Below, one piece after another: positions 16,378 through 25,469 of a DNA stretch of 64,000 bases (position 1 is the stretch's first letter; the number at the start of each line of letters is the position of its first letter). The notes below the pieces were generated by a model. The model saw nothing but the letters and a program-made list of their open reading frames with translations, was not told the DNA's origin and did no database searches. The translations under genes and the position numbers were made by a program. The stretch comes from Chitinophagaceae bacterium. GTDB lineage: Bacteria > Bacteroidota > Bacteroidia > Chitinophagales > Chitinophagaceae. Where the stretch lies: the NCBI GenBank assembly GCA_016710165.1, contig JADJLJ010000005.1, positions 124,001 to 188,000 on the forward strand. Direction: 5' to 3'.

Positions 16378-18603
16378 TTAATTACTGCTGATCGTTTTAC
16401 GCACCACGTTCTCGGTTGATGTAGATACCCGTATTAAGTAAATACCACTTGCCACAGCGGGTATATTCTTATTGATCGTTGTATTACCCTTTTGCAGTTG
16501 TATGGCGCTGTTAAGTACCAGCCTGCCGCTGATATCTATGATGGAAAGATTTGCCGGCTGTGCCGTAGTACTGTTAATGATCACAGAGGCTGTGCCTGCA
16601 TTGCCCGATATCGCTGCATAATTTATACGGAGCATATTGCTTTTCGTATTGGCGATCACAACCACTTTGCTGTATTCCAGTGAGCCATCCCTGTCAACCA
16701 TCTTAAGCCGGTAATAGTTATTGCCGTCCAGGGGCGTTGCATCGGTAAAATTGTATATTACTTCTGTGGAGGAGAAACCGCTTGCATTTACCCTGCCTAT
16801 TTCAAAATAGGTCCTGCCGTCGTTGCTTCTCTCAATGCTGAAATAGTCGCTGTTCACTTCGGAGGCGGTGTTCCAGTTCAACATGTTCTTTCCTGCATGC
16901 TCCCTGCCCGTAAAATCAATGATCACAATGGGCAATGTGGATGAGCCGAATTCCATGTATCCACCATCCGGTGCCGTACCGGCGTAAGGAGAACCCACAT
17001 AAACGCCTGCATCGATCAGCGGTGATGAAGGCTGCAAACGGAAATCGGTGGCAGACACAAATAATGGGTTCACCGCCCTGTTATTGGCATAGGTATAATT
17101 AGTTGGGTTACCAGCAGGCCAGGAAGGGGTGTTACTGTTCCCATTCGCCCACGCATCGTTATGCGTTACGGTCATTGTATTAATATTGGTAGCACTGCTG
17201 GTACCCACCATCCAGGCACCTGCAAATCCTTTAACGATGTTGTTCCGTACCTGGATATTGCTGCAGTTCCCGTTATCCTGCGAGGAGAAATCGATCCCCC
17301 ACCAGGGCGCATCTCCTGTTTTGGCTACGATGGTGTTGTTGTAAATATAAAGGCCATTTACATATGGGTCGTTGGTGCCTTCACTGAAGAGCCCAATGCC
17401 GCTTCCATTGCCCCTGTATATGTTGCTGAACAGGTTGCGGCGTATGATATTATTGGTAAGGGCGCTGTATCCGCCGGCAGGAGCAGGGTAGTTGTACCCG
17501 CCGCTGTTACCGGGTCCCCGGGTATTGAACTGCACACCGGTGCAACTGTTGTTGATGATGTTGTCTTCAATGATGATGGATTCGGTTGCAAATTCCAGGA
17601 TGATGCCGCTCTCAAAATTGGTATTTACCGTCGGGTGATCAAGTGTGTTATGATGGATCCATGCACAGAAATTATACGTGCCTTTGTAATTGTAATTGAG
17701 GTCAATACTTCCCTGGATCTGGTTGTTATAAATTTCCAGACCCGAAATATTAAAGAGTTCAATGGCAAAATCCCAGTCCCCGTTCTCGCCGGGATAACTT
17801 CCTTTGTAATAGGCTTTCTTGAGGGTGTTGTTGTATATCTTTACTCCTTTCAGCCAACCATTCTCCCAGTATTTAATGGGCCATCCGTTCTTAAAATCCT
17901 CCCGCTGGTCCTGGATCATGGTGTTGTTGTAGATCTCCATGCCCTGTTGTCCGCCGATATTTAATTGTCCGGCTCCATATCCTAAAGTACAGCGGGCGGT
18001 ATTTAACAGGGTGTTGTTGTAAAATTTATTCCCGGTGGCATAATGCCCGGGGTCTGTAAGTGGATTAAAAACCGTGTTGCCGTCAAAATTAACGCCCCTG
18101 TCGTAAAAGTTCATGATCTTGCAGTCGCGGATAACAACATTGCTGCGCCCGCTTACATCGATACCCCACCAGGTTTTATAGTTGGTTTCCGAAACATACT
18201 GCCCGTTGAACGTGATGCCGGAAATGGTCTGGTTGCCGTTGGTATCCCAGCCCGAACTAAGGGTAAGCAAAGCTGACCAGTCACCGGTTATTGCACTCAG
18301 GATGATCGAAGTGGCCATCCCTTCCCCTTCAAGATTTACACCTACCCTGAGCGAACTGGTTTGTGTTTCGGTATAAGTACCCGGCAGCACGTGAATGGTG
18401 TTGCCGGCTGCTGTAACGGTGGACGTTGCTTTGAACAATGTTCTCCAGGGATTGACAAGGGTTCCGTTGCCGGTGGCATCATTACCCGTTGGGCTGATGT
18501 AATAGGTGGCAGCGAAACCGGCAATGGTAAAGAAAAAAACCAGGCCGGCAGTTAAGAAAATCGCAGGTACAGATCTTCTTAAAGAAAGCAGATGAGTTTT
18601 CAT
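16378..18603 (-). CDS. Secreted parallel beta-helix protein with T9SS sorting domain
   Basis: 741 residues. A signal peptide is followed by 'YYISPTGNDATGNGTLVNPWRTL', the usual start of polysaccharide-lyase-like right-handed beta-helix proteins, then many Asn-rich coils ('IYNNTLKKAYYKGS', 'IRRNLFSNIYRGNGSG'). From about 570 a fibronectin-like linker ('ENYYRLKMVDRDGSLEYSK'-type segment) leads to a C-terminal type A sorting domain ('IIDISGRLV...GIYLIRVSTSTENVVRKTI'). It should be exported by Sec and the type IX system. It may bind or degrade a polysaccharide; catalytic residues were not identified. Confidence 0.85.
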   Translation of the reverse strand: MKTHLLSLRRSVPAIFLTAGLVFFFTIAGFAATYYISPTGNDATGNGTLVNPWRTLFKATSTVTAAGNTIHVLPGTYTETQTSSLRVGVNLEGEGMATSIILSAITGDWSALLTLSSGWDTNGNQTISGITFNGQYVSETNYKTWWGIDVSGRSNVVIRDCKIMNFYDRGVNFDGNTVFNPLTDPGHYATGNKFYNNTLLNTARCTLGYGAGQLNIGGQQGMEIYNNTMIQDQREDFKNGWPIKYWENGWLKGVKIYNNTLKKAYYKGSYPGENGDWDFAIELFNISGLEIYNNQIQGSIDLNYNYKGTYNFCAWIHHNTLDHPTVNTNFESGIILEFATESIIIEDNIINNSCTGVQFNTRGPGNSGGYNYPAPAGGYSALTNNIIRRNLFSNIYRGNGSGIGLFSEGTNDPYVNGLYIYNNTIVAKTGDAPWWGIDFSSQDNGNCSNIQVRNNIVKGFAGAWMVGTSSATNINTMTVTHNDAWANGNSNTPSWPAGNPTNYTYANNRAVNPLFVSATDFRLQPSSPLIDAGVYVGSPYAGTAPDGGYMEFGSSTLPIVIIDFTGREHAGKNMLNWNTASEVNSDYFSIERSNDGRTYFEIGRVNASGFSSTEVIYNFTDATPLDGNNYYRLKMVDRDGSLEYSKVVVIANTKSNMLRINYAAISGNAGTASVIINSTTAQPANLSIIDISGRLVLNSAIQLQKGNTTINKNIPAVASGIYLIRVSTSTENVVRKTISSN

Positions 18604-19305
18604 TGGGATATTTTTGGTTTCTAAAGGAATTTATATTGACTGTACGGATTGATACAAGCAATATTGATTTACAAAATTTGCAAATGAGAAAAGAAAAAAG
18701 TATCGGATGATGAACCGCTTTTTTGTAGAGAAAAATCCAGCGTAGTGTAGTAACGGTATGCCGGTTATGCATACGGTTACCCTATCTGAAGATCATCCTC
18801 AAATTTTCAAATTTGCTTTTATTTTGCTGGCAGGATCGCCTGGGGTAACAGGGGCTTAAATGATCTACCGGGCTGCAGTTCTCTTGTGCAGCTTAGGTAA
18901 ATGGGAATAAGGTCTTTGGAATTGTTTGGGATCGGCTTTCAGCACCAGGTAGCCTGGTTCTGCTAAACATGTAAATTTTAGTTTTCATAGGATCTCATTT
19001 TTTGCTTTGAACACGGATTACTCATCATTGCCAAAAACCGTACCATACTTTTAAAAATGAATATTAGTTTTTAACATTCATAAAGTATGAGATCTGTTTA
19101 TAATGAACGTTTCGGGTATCATTAAAACCGAACGGTTCCCGGGTTTTAAATATTCTGCTATTAAAATACTTTTTCTCCACAGCGTATTTTACAAAATGTG
19201 GAAATACCTGTTCAGGATCTTGCAGAAAAATAAATACGTAGGGAAATTACGAAGCAGGCCAGGTTAATTTAATATGATTGCCTGCTGATATAAAGTGTGT
19301 GCTGG
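18604..19305. other. Gene-free AT-rich stretch
   Basis: About 700 bases between two minus-strand genes. No open frame here has a recognisable product, and no tRNA, clear hairpin array or insertion-sequence ends were seen. It probably contains the promoter of the beta-helix gene, but no exact TAnnTTTG box was found near 18603. Confidence 0.5.
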
Positions 19306-20013
19306 TTATTGTTCGATCAGTTTTGCCACCCCGAATGCCGCAGCGGCTGCCAGGGCGCCGATCAGGGTAACTTTTGCGGCACCCCAGAAGGGATTGACAC
19401 CGGTGACCCTGCTTTTAAAATACCCAAAAACAAAGAGGCAGATGAGGGTTGCGATAACAGAGATCTTTAAGGCTTCAACAGAATCGGAGATGAAAAAATA
19501 GGGGCTTAGCGGTATGATGCCGCCGAGTATATAAGAAATACCAATGTTCATGGCGCTCTTGGTTGCCCTTTTCGGGTCAGGTTTGTCCAGACCCAGTTCA
19601 TATTTCATCATAAAATCAACCCAGCGGTCTTTGTCTTTGGCGATTTCTTCGGTGGCCTGTTCCTGTAATTCCGGGCTTAAACCGATATTGGCAAAAAATT
19701 CTTTGGTCTCTTCTATTTCCCGGTGCCGCAGGTTCTCCACTTCATCATATTCTCTTTTCAATTCACTTGAATAATGATCCTGTTCTGTTTTTCCTGCCAG
19801 GTAACCACCTAGCCCCATGGCGATACTGCCTGCTGCAATTTCGGCGATGCCGGCGATCACAACAATGCTGCTGCTGTCAACAGCGCCGCTTAGCCCGGCT
19901 GCCAGTGCAAAGGGAACGGTCAGTCCATCGCTCATGCCGATCACCACGTCCCGCAACAGGTCGGAACTTTCCAAATGCGATTCGATGTGTTCGTGGTGAA
20001 GGTGGGTGTCCAT
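19306..20013 (-). CDS. VIT1/CCC1 transporter family protein
   Basis: 235 residues. The signature 'DVVIGMSDGLTVPFALAAGLSG' forms the first helix, followed by 'GIAEIAAGSIAMGLGGYLAGKTEQDHY', then a charged cytoplasmic domain rich in Glu (metal-binding) and three C-terminal helices. Family members move Fe(II) or Mn(II) out of the cytosol. An N-terminal 'HLHHEHIESH' cluster may also bind metal. Stands alone between a gene-free stretch and the ornithine aminotransferase gene. Confidence 0.87.
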   Translation of the reverse strand: MDTHLHHEHIESHLESSDLLRDVVIGMSDGLTVPFALAAGLSGAVDSSSIVVIAGIAEIAAGSIAMGLGGYLAGKTEQDHYSSELKREYDEVENLRHREIEETKEFFANIGLSPELQEQATEEIAKDKDRWVDFMMKYELGLDKPDPKRATKSAMNIGISYILGGIIPLSPYFFISDSVEALKISVIATLICLFVFGYFKSRVTGVNPFWGAAKVTLIGALAAAAAFGVAKLIEQ

Positions 20014-20099
20014 GGTTCTCTCAAAAAGAAATCAAGATACAAATTTGCGGGGTTATAAAACCGCAGAAGATTATTTCAGCGGCTGAAGTTTATTATCTT

Positions 20100-21341
20100 T
20101 TACATGAACTGTTTCAGACTTTTTTCAATGATCCCCACGCATTCCATCACCTGTTCCTTTGTGATCACCAGGGGCGGCGCAAACCGTATCTTATCTCCCT
20201 GTGTTGGTTTTGCCAGCAGCCCGTTTTCCATCAATGCCAGGCAGAGATCCCAGGCCGCATCCGGGTCCGTATGTTTGATTATGATCGCATTCAATAAGCC
20301 TTTGCCCCTTACTTTGGCAAGCAAAGGAGAATTCAGTTTTTCCAGTTCGCTGCGCAATAGCCTGCCCATCGCTTCTGCATTGGCCGCCAGGTCCTCTTCT
20401 TTCAATACCTGTAAGGCAGTGATGGCTACCGCACAGGCCAATGGATTGCCTCCATAAGTGCTTCCGTGTTCACCGGGTTTAATGGTCATCATTATCTCAT
20501 CATCACTCAATACTGCGCTTACGGGCAACACGCCGCCGCTTAATGCTTTGCCCAGTATCAAGATGTCGGGCCTTACATTTTCATGATCGCATGCCAGCAT
20601 CTTTCCCGTTCTTGCCAGCCCGGTCTGTATCTCATCGGCCATCATCAGTACATTGTATTCGTCGCAGAGGATCCGTATTCCCTGGTAATACCCTTCATCG
20701 GGTACCACCACGCCGGCTTCACCCTGTATCGGTTCAAATAAGAATCCGCAGACCGTTTTATCCTGCAGGGCTTTCTCCAGGGCAGGCAGGTCATTAAAAG
20801 GAATTTTTTCATAGCCGGAAATAAATGGCCCGAAATCATTGGTGGCAACCGGGTCGCTGCTGAAGGAAATGATGCCCGTGGTCCTTCCGTGGAAATTATC
20901 ACTGCATACAATGATCTTCGCCATGTTCTGCTCAATGCCTTTTACTTTATATCCCCAATGCCTGGCCAGCTTGATGGCTGTTTCCACAGCTTCCACGCCG
21001 GTATTCATGGGCAATACTTTATCGTAACCGAAATAACCGGTGATGAACTTTTCGTATTCACCCAGCAGGTTGCTGTGGAAGGCACGGGAGGTAAGCGTGA
21101 GTTTTTGCGCCTGTTCAGTTAATGCAGCAATTATTTTCGGGTGGCAATGTCCCTGGTTAACGGCTGAGTACCCGCTCAGGAAATCGTAGTAGCGTTTTCC
21201 ATCCACGTCGTATAAATAAACCCCTTCGCCCCGGTCTAACACCACGGGCAGGGGATGATAATTATGGGCGCCGTATTTTTCTTCCAGCGATAAATAATGT
21301 TGGGTATTGGCGGATATGTTTACAATTGAATTCATACACAT
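20100..21341 (-). CDS. rocD: Ornithine--oxo-acid transaminase
   Basis: 413 residues, class III PLP aminotransferase. Landmarks are 'YDFLSGYSAVNQGHCHPKI', 'MNTGVEAVETAIKLAR', 'FHGRTTGIISFSSDP', 'MMADEIQTGLARTGKM' and the PLP lysine in 'LILGKALSGGVLPVSAVL'. These match ornithine aminotransferase closely (the 'SGYSAVNQGHCHPKI' segment is diagnostic). It converts ornithine and 2-oxoglutarate to glutamate semialdehyde and glutamate. Start could be ATG 21341 or 21335. No arginine pathway neighbours are present. Confidence 0.92.
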   Translation of the reverse strand: MCMNSIVNISANTQHYLSLEEKYGAHNYHPLPVVLDRGEGVYLYDVDGKRYYDFLSGYSAVNQGHCHPKIIAALTEQAQKLTLTSRAFHSNLLGEYEKFITGYFGYDKVLPMNTGVEAVETAIKLARHWGYKVKGIEQNMAKIIVCSDNFHGRTTGIISFSSDPVATNDFGPFISGYEKIPFNDLPALEKALQDKTVCGFLFEPIQGEAGVVVPDEGYYQGIRILCDEYNVLMMADEIQTGLARTGKMLACDHENVRPDILILGKALSGGVLPVSAVLSDDEIMMTIKPGEHGSTYGGNPLACAVAITALQVLKEEDLAANAEAMGRLLRSELEKLNSPLLAKVRGKGLLNAIIIKHTDPDAAWDLCLALMENGLLAKPTQGDKIRFAPPLVITKEQVMECVGIIEKSLKQFM

Positions 21342-21500
21342 TTTTTTAAAAGGAAGAGATAGGGGAACGAAAAACTGCCCCCAATGGGGACGATAAGAAG
21401 ATTATCCTCGATGATTGAGCAGGTCGAGGTTGCTGTGTAAGAAAGGCTGTATGTTGAGCAACAGGCTGATGGAATTAAATTTTATGCAAGATAATTTAAT

Positions 21501-22031
21501 TTATGATCTTCTGGAAATAATCATTGCCCGTATATAACGTAACGGGGGTGTTTTATTGAAGATACCGAATACGGTACTGCCGCTTCCGCTCATGGATGCG
21601 TATAATGCCCCCTGCCTGTACAGGTCTTCTTTGACCGATCTTACTGCCGGATGAGCGGCAAAGACCGCTTCTTCAAAATCATTTTTCAGGTCATTTTCCC
21701 AGGTTGCAACCGGTTGGCTGATCATTTCTCTTATTGATCTTTGCGGAAGGGCAGGCGTGATCTGTGAAAATGCCCAACCGGTATTGATATGGATATTGGG
21801 ATTGACCAGGACTATTTTATAAGCAGACAGGTCAAGGGCGATCTCTTCCAGCCTTTCTCCACGTGCCGTTGCAAAACAGGGTTTATTGATGATGAAGAAA
21901 GGGCAATCGCTGCCGAGCCGGAGGGCGTAGTGCAAAAGTTCAGAAGTGGAGAGGTTTAGTTTGAATTTCTCATTCAGTAGTTTCAGCATGAACGCAGCAT
22001 CGGCTGAGCCGCCGCCAAGGCCTGCACCCAT
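21501..22031 (-). CDS. ispE: 4-(cytidine 5'-diphospho)-2-C-methyl-D-erythritol kinase, C-terminal part
   Basis: Contains the GHMP kinase ATP loop 'MGAGLGGGSADAAFMLKLL' at its start and the C-terminal motif 'ASMSGSGSTVFGIF'. IspE phosphorylates CDP-methylerythritol in the non-mevalonate isoprenoid pathway. This ORF lacks the first 90 residues, which are in another frame at 22042-22317. Removing one A from the minus-strand A5 run (22104-22108 on the plus strand as T5) joins both parts through 'NLCVKAYQLLKKDLPRLLP', as in the family. Complete gene: 22317 down to 21501. Confidence 0.88.
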   Translation of the reverse strand: MGAGLGGGSADAAFMLKLLNEKFKLNLSTSELLHYALRLGSDCPFFIINKPCFATARGERLEEIALDLSAYKIVLVNPNIHINTGWAFSQITPALPQRSIREMISQPVATWENDLKNDFEEAVFAAHPAVRSVKEDLYRQGALYASMSGSGSTVFGIFNKTPPLRYIRAMIISRRS

Positions 22032-22041
22032 GGGAATGGCT

Positions 22042-22317
22042 TTATGCAGGTGAACTTTTACAGGAAGTAACCGGGGAAGATCTTTTTTCAGTAACTGGTA
22101 GGCTTTTTACACAGAGGTTGTCCCCTGCAGTCCCTTCCACATGTAAACCGCTTGCGGTAAAGCTTGTTTCCATATTTCCGGCCGGATCTGCTATTGCTTC
22201 CAGTGCATCTGTAAAAGGGAGGGGGTAGAAAACCGTCTCCAGGTCGTGGAAGCCATCTTCTCTTTTCCGGAGGATATTAAGGCCAAGATTTATTTTACAG
22301 TTAGGGAAAACAATCAT
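22042..22317 (-). CDS. ispE: 4-(cytidine 5'-diphospho)-2-C-methyl-D-erythritol kinase, N-terminal part
   Basis: The true N-terminus: 'MIVFPNCKINLGLNILRKRE' with the IspE substrate-binding 'KINLGL' and 'DGFHDLETVFYPL'. Real sequence ends near 'GDNLCVK'; the last 25 residues after it are out of frame because of the single-base insertion described for the C-terminal part. The start lies next to an AT-rich repeat at 22314-22355. Confidence 0.85.
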   Translation of the reverse strand: MIVFPNCKINLGLNILRKREDGFHDLETVFYPLPFTDALEAIADPAGNMETSFTASGLHVEGTAGDNLCVKSLPVTEKRSSPVTSCKSSPA

Positions 22318-22355
22318 TTAAGAATTAAAAATTAGGAATTAAAAATTAAGAATGA
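22314..22355. repeat. AT-rich 'AATTAAAAATT' family repeat
   Basis: Two and a half copies of a TTAAGAATTAAAAATTAGG-like unit between ispE and the bifunctional nuclease gene. The same words occur at 2261-2291, 30486-30521, 30546-30578, 47623-47665 and 47698-47731. Confidence 0.6.
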
Positions 22356-22387
22356 TTGCTGTGTTTGCGAAAGAGAAGCGGTATTTA

Positions 22388-22972
22388 CTATTTCTTTTTC
22401 CTGCTCTTTATCTCATCCCGGATGGCAATGGCCCTGATATAATCCTCGTGGTCCAGCACTTCAGCAAGTAAAGCATCCAGTTCTTCCATCGATAATGATT
22501 TCAGGTCGTCGCTGCCTCCTGTTTCTGTGGTCACCGGGGTGCTTTTTTGTTTTTTCTCTTCGCCCTCCATCAAAATGCCTGCCTGGTCCAGTATGCTGTC
22601 GTAGGTATAAATGGGGCAACCGAAACGTACGGCCAATGCCAGTGCATCGGATGTACGGGAGTCAATTTCAACGGTGTCATTTGCAGAACTGCAGACCAGC
22701 TTGCTGTAAAAGATGCCTTCCTGCAGATCATTGATCACGATCTCATGCAATTCAACATTAAAGGCCATCATGAAATTTTTCATCAGGTCGTGGGTGAGGG
22801 GCCTGCTTGGGCTCATGCGTTCCAGCGCCACGGCAATGGCCTGTGCTTCAAAACCGCCGATAACGATCGGTAACCTGCGCAAACCGTTTATCTCCCCCAA
22901 TACCACCGCATAGGAATGTGTTTGAGTAATGCTGTGCGACAAGGCAACTATTTCCAGTTCTATTTTTTTCAT
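22388..22972 (-). CDS. Bifunctional nuclease family protein (DUF151) with UVR motif
   Basis: 194 residues. The N-terminal 130 residues are the BFN/DUF151 domain ('YAVVLGEINGLRRLPIVIGG', 'RPLTHDLM', 'IDSRTSDALALAVRFGCPIY'). The C-terminal part carries a UVR-like helix pair ('LLAEVLDHEDYIRAIAIRDE'). Plant and bacterial relatives have DNase/RNase activity, but the role in Bacteroidota is not established. Own promoter (TATCTTTG at 22990-22997). Confidence 0.85.
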   Translation of the reverse strand: MKKIELEIVALSHSITQTHSYAVVLGEINGLRRLPIVIGGFEAQAIAVALERMSPSRPLTHDLMKNFMMAFNVELHEIVINDLQEGIFYSKLVCSSANDTVEIDSRTSDALALAVRFGCPIYTYDSILDQAGILMEGEEKKQKSTPVTTETGGSDDLKSLSMEELDALLAEVLDHEDYIRAIAIRDEIKSRKKK

Positions 22973-22989
22973 ATCCTTAGGTCCAAAAG

Positions 22990-22997
22990 CAAAGATA
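22990..22997 (-). promoter_or_regulatory. Bacteroidota -7 promoter element for the bifunctional nuclease
   Basis: Minus strand reads TATCTTTG, 17 nt upstream of ATG 22972. Confidence 0.55.
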
Positions 22998-23003
22998 AAA
23001 ATA

Positions 23004-23033
23004 AAAGCCCTTCAAATTTAAGTGAAAGGCTTT
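23004..23033 (-). terminator. Hairpin terminator after etfBA
   Basis: AAAGCCCTTCA pairs with TGAAAGGCTTT (one mismatch) around an AT-rich loop, 26 nt past the etfA stop. Confidence 0.65.
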
Positions 23034-23058
23034 AATTATTAAGTTTCGTTTTTATTTA

Positions 23059-24024
23059 TCAGGAAGCCTGTTTCATTTTTTTAACCGCTTCAATGATCTT
23101 TGGCATCACTTCAAAAGCATCCCCCACAATGCCGTAATCGGCGGCTTTAAAGAACGGGGCCTCGGGGTCTTTGTTGATGACCACGATGACCTTACTCCGG
23201 TTTACGCCTGCCAGGTGCTGTATGGCACCTGAAATACCGATGGCGAAATACAGGTTGGGCGCAATAGCCAGGCCGGTTTGACCCACGTGTTCATGATGCG
23301 GCCTCCAGTGAATATCTGCTACGGGCCGACTGCAGGCAGTAGCAGCACCCAATAATTTGGCCAGGTCGGTAACCAATCCCCAGTTTTCCGGGCCTTTTAA
23401 ACCACGGCCCCCGCTTACCACGATCTCGGCTTCGCTCAGCGGAATTTCACCAACCACTTTATTGGTGGCAGTAACCTGCACCCGGGCAGCATCCGGCGTA
23501 GCAGTAAATTCGGCCAGCTCCGCCACCCCATCGGTGGTGGTTATGCTGTAAGAATTCGGGTTGAGGGAAATGATCTTTATATCGGTACTCACAGCTACAT
23601 TGGCAAAGGCCTTGCCACTGAAAACGTTTTTCTTTACTACAAACCCGTTGCCGAGATCGGGCAATGCCACGGCACCGGAAACCAGCCCGGCTTTCAACCG
23701 TACGCTCAGCCTTGGGGCAATGGCTTTACCATTGAAATTGTTGGAGAAGATGATCACGTTGGCACCGGTGGATTTTGCCGCTTCGGCCAGTATTCTGGTG
23801 TATACCTGCGCATCCACCTGGTTGAGTGAATCATTTTTTACGGTGTGTACTTTTTTAATACCGTATTTACCCAATCCAGCCAGGTCATCATTTACGGTAC
23901 CCAGTACAATGGCTTCGGCCGTAGTGTCCGTTAGTTCGGCTAGTTTTGCGCCATAGCAGGCTGCTTCAAAAGAAGATTTCTTTATGTGGTTCTCCGACTG
24001 ATCCAGGAATATTAATACTGACAT
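23059..24024 (-). CDS. etfA: Electron transfer flavoprotein subunit alpha
   Basis: 321 residues. The C-terminal FAD domain shows 'VSGGRGLKGPENW', 'GQTGLAIAPNLYFAIGISGA' and 'VVINKDPEAPFFKAADYGIVGD', all EtfA hallmarks. With EtfB it takes electrons from acyl-CoA dehydrogenases and passes them to ETF-quinone oxidoreductase. It follows etfB by 19 nt on one transcript. Confidence 0.95.
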   Translation of the reverse strand: MSVLIFLDQSENHIKKSSFEAACYGAKLAELTDTTAEAIVLGTVNDDLAGLGKYGIKKVHTVKNDSLNQVDAQVYTRILAEAAKSTGANVIIFSNNFNGKAIAPRLSVRLKAGLVSGAVALPDLGNGFVVKKNVFSGKAFANVAVSTDIKIISLNPNSYSITTTDGVAELAEFTATPDAARVQVTATNKVVGEIPLSEAEIVVSGGRGLKGPENWGLVTDLAKLLGAATACSRPVADIHWRPHHEHVGQTGLAIAPNLYFAIGISGAIQHLAGVNRSKVIVVINKDPEAPFFKAADYGIVGDAFEVMPKIIEAVKKMKQAS

Positions 24025-24043
24025 ATTGTGCGTTTGTGAATTT

Positions 24044-24787
24044 TTAAATTGCTTTTGCTTCTTCGTGTAATAATCTGACTAATTCTTCGGGCGTATCGGG
24101 CGAAACAAGTTTAACACTTGCTTTTGCCGGCGGCAGGTCGAAGGAAGCAACGGATGTAAGTGAATCTGTCGCTACCGGCTCAACCGCCTTCAATGGCTTG
24201 CTTCTTGCTCCCATGATCCCTTTCATATTGGGGATGCGTTGTTCGGCCATCCCTTTCTGGCAACTTACCACAAGCGGCAGGGCAACTTTATTTGTTTCTT
24301 CGCCGCCCTCAATTTCACGGACAATGACTGCCGTGGTTCCTTCCAGGTCGAATTTTGCGGCATAAGAAACAAAAGGCAGGTCAAGCAATTCCGCCAGCAT
24401 GCCACCAATGGAAGAACCATTGTAGTCGATGGTCTCTTTACCCGTGAAAACAAGATCGTAGTTACCTTGTTTGGCAACTTCTGCTATCTGCGATGCGATG
24501 TAATAACTGTCCTGGCTGTCGGCATTTACCCGGATGGCTTCATCTCCGCCCAGGGCGAGGGCTTTCCGGATGATCGGGTCGCAATCGGCGCCGCCAACGG
24601 TAACCAGGTGTATCACGGTGGATGGGTCGGCTTCTTTCAGTTCAATGGCCCTCACTAATGCATACCATTCGTCGTACGGATTGATGATCCACTGAACGCC
24701 ATCGGCAGCGAATTTCGTATTGTTATCGGCGAAGGCTATTTTTGCCGTGGTATCGGGTGTTTTGCTGATACAAACCAAGATCTTCAT
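24044..24787 (-). CDS. etfB: Electron transfer flavoprotein subunit beta
   Basis: 247 residues from ATG 24787 ('MKILVCISKTPDTTAKIAF'), the family start; the frame is open 9 codons further but nothing supports it. 'WIINPYDEWYALVRAIELKE' and 'GMAEQRIPNMKGIMGARSKPL' are EtfB motifs (the latter binds AMP). Partner of EtfA downstream. A -7 box lies at 24838-24845. Confidence 0.95.
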   Translation of the reverse strand: MKILVCISKTPDTTAKIAFADNNTKFAADGVQWIINPYDEWYALVRAIELKEADPSTVIHLVTVGGADCDPIIRKALALGGDEAIRVNADSQDSYYIASQIAEVAKQGNYDLVFTGKETIDYNGSSIGGMLAELLDLPFVSYAAKFDLEGTTAVIVREIEGGEETNKVALPLVVSCQKGMAEQRIPNMKGIMGARSKPLKAVEPVATDSLTSVASFDLPPAKASVKLVSPDTPEELVRLLHEEAKAI

Positions 24788-24837
24788 GCAGTCTTTATTT
24801 TTAAGGATCCTCAAATAAGTTGTTTATGCAACTAATG

Positions 24838-24845
24838 CAAAGATA
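24838..24845 (-). promoter_or_regulatory. Bacteroidota -7 promoter element for etfBA
   Basis: Minus strand reads TATCTTTG, about 50 nt upstream of ATG 24787. Confidence 0.55.
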
Positions 24846-24893
24846 AGTGTTGCGAAGATAAATTGATTGAAAAACATAAAAAATTATTGCCGT

Positions 24894-25205
24894 ATGAGCA
24901 GGATAGAAAAATTGCTGGAATATATGAAGGCATCCGGCAAGGATAGTTTTCTGCAGCATGCGCTGGCACTGGAATACATCAAGATCGGCAAAGACGAGGA
25001 GGCGCGGGAACTGTTCAATGAGATCTTATTACGGGAGCCCACCTATGTCGGTTCCTATTACCACCTGGCCAAATTACTGGAGCGGGCAGGCGATTTTGAA
25101 AGGGCCATCCGGGTGTATAAAAGGGGGATGGAAGAGGCCAGGAAGGCCGACGATAATCATACGTATAATGAATTGCAGGGGGCACTGGAGGAAATTGAAG
25201 AATAG
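24894..25205 (+). CDS. Tetratricopeptide repeat protein
   Basis: 103 residues from ATG 24894 ('MSRIEKLLEYMK'). Two to three TPR helices are seen: 'FLQHALALEYIKIGKDEEARELFNEIL' and 'VGSYYHLAKLLERAGDFERAIRVYKRG' (quoted here in part). No signal peptide. Likely a small protein-protein interaction module. Divergent from etfB and upstream of tilS. Confidence 0.78.
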   Translation: MSRIEKLLEYMKASGKDSFLQHALALEYIKIGKDEEARELFNEILLREPTYVGSYYHLAKLLERAGDFERAIRVYKRGMEEARKADDNHTYNELQGALEEIEE

Positions 25206-25211
25206 TTTTGA

Positions 25212-25235
25212 GTTTGAGGTTTGTAGTTTGAGGTT
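25212..25235. repeat. Short repeat word shared with the tilS coding sequence
   Basis: The bases 25216-25235 (GAGGTTTGTAGTTTGAGGTT) are the exact reverse complement of 26445-26464 inside tilS. Internally the word is a near-duplication of TTTGAGGTTTGTAG. Confidence 0.7.
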
Positions 25236-25469
25236 ACCCGCATTTGTTTTTCATGGCATCATCGTTGTGTCACTCACTTGTACTGCAAATCAATATAAAC
25301 GAAGTTGACGTATGAACATTTGTTTAAACGAATGAATTGAGTACGTCAGAAAATAATTTTAAACCAACAAATCAAGTTCTCCGCCTATTGCCGGAGACAG
25401 GGCTATGAATTTACTTTTTGAATTTCAACATTTCATCAAAAAGAAAATCTTTTTCAACCGAAAGATAAA

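Noticed and set aside
17161..17964. 267-codon plus-strand frame inside the beta-helix gene
   Set aside because: Shadow of the repetitive coding sequence; low-complexity Val/Ile content and no domain.
24788..24814. Earlier ATG for etfB
   Set aside because: Adds nine residues not found in EtfB; 'MKILVCISKTPDT' is the usual start.
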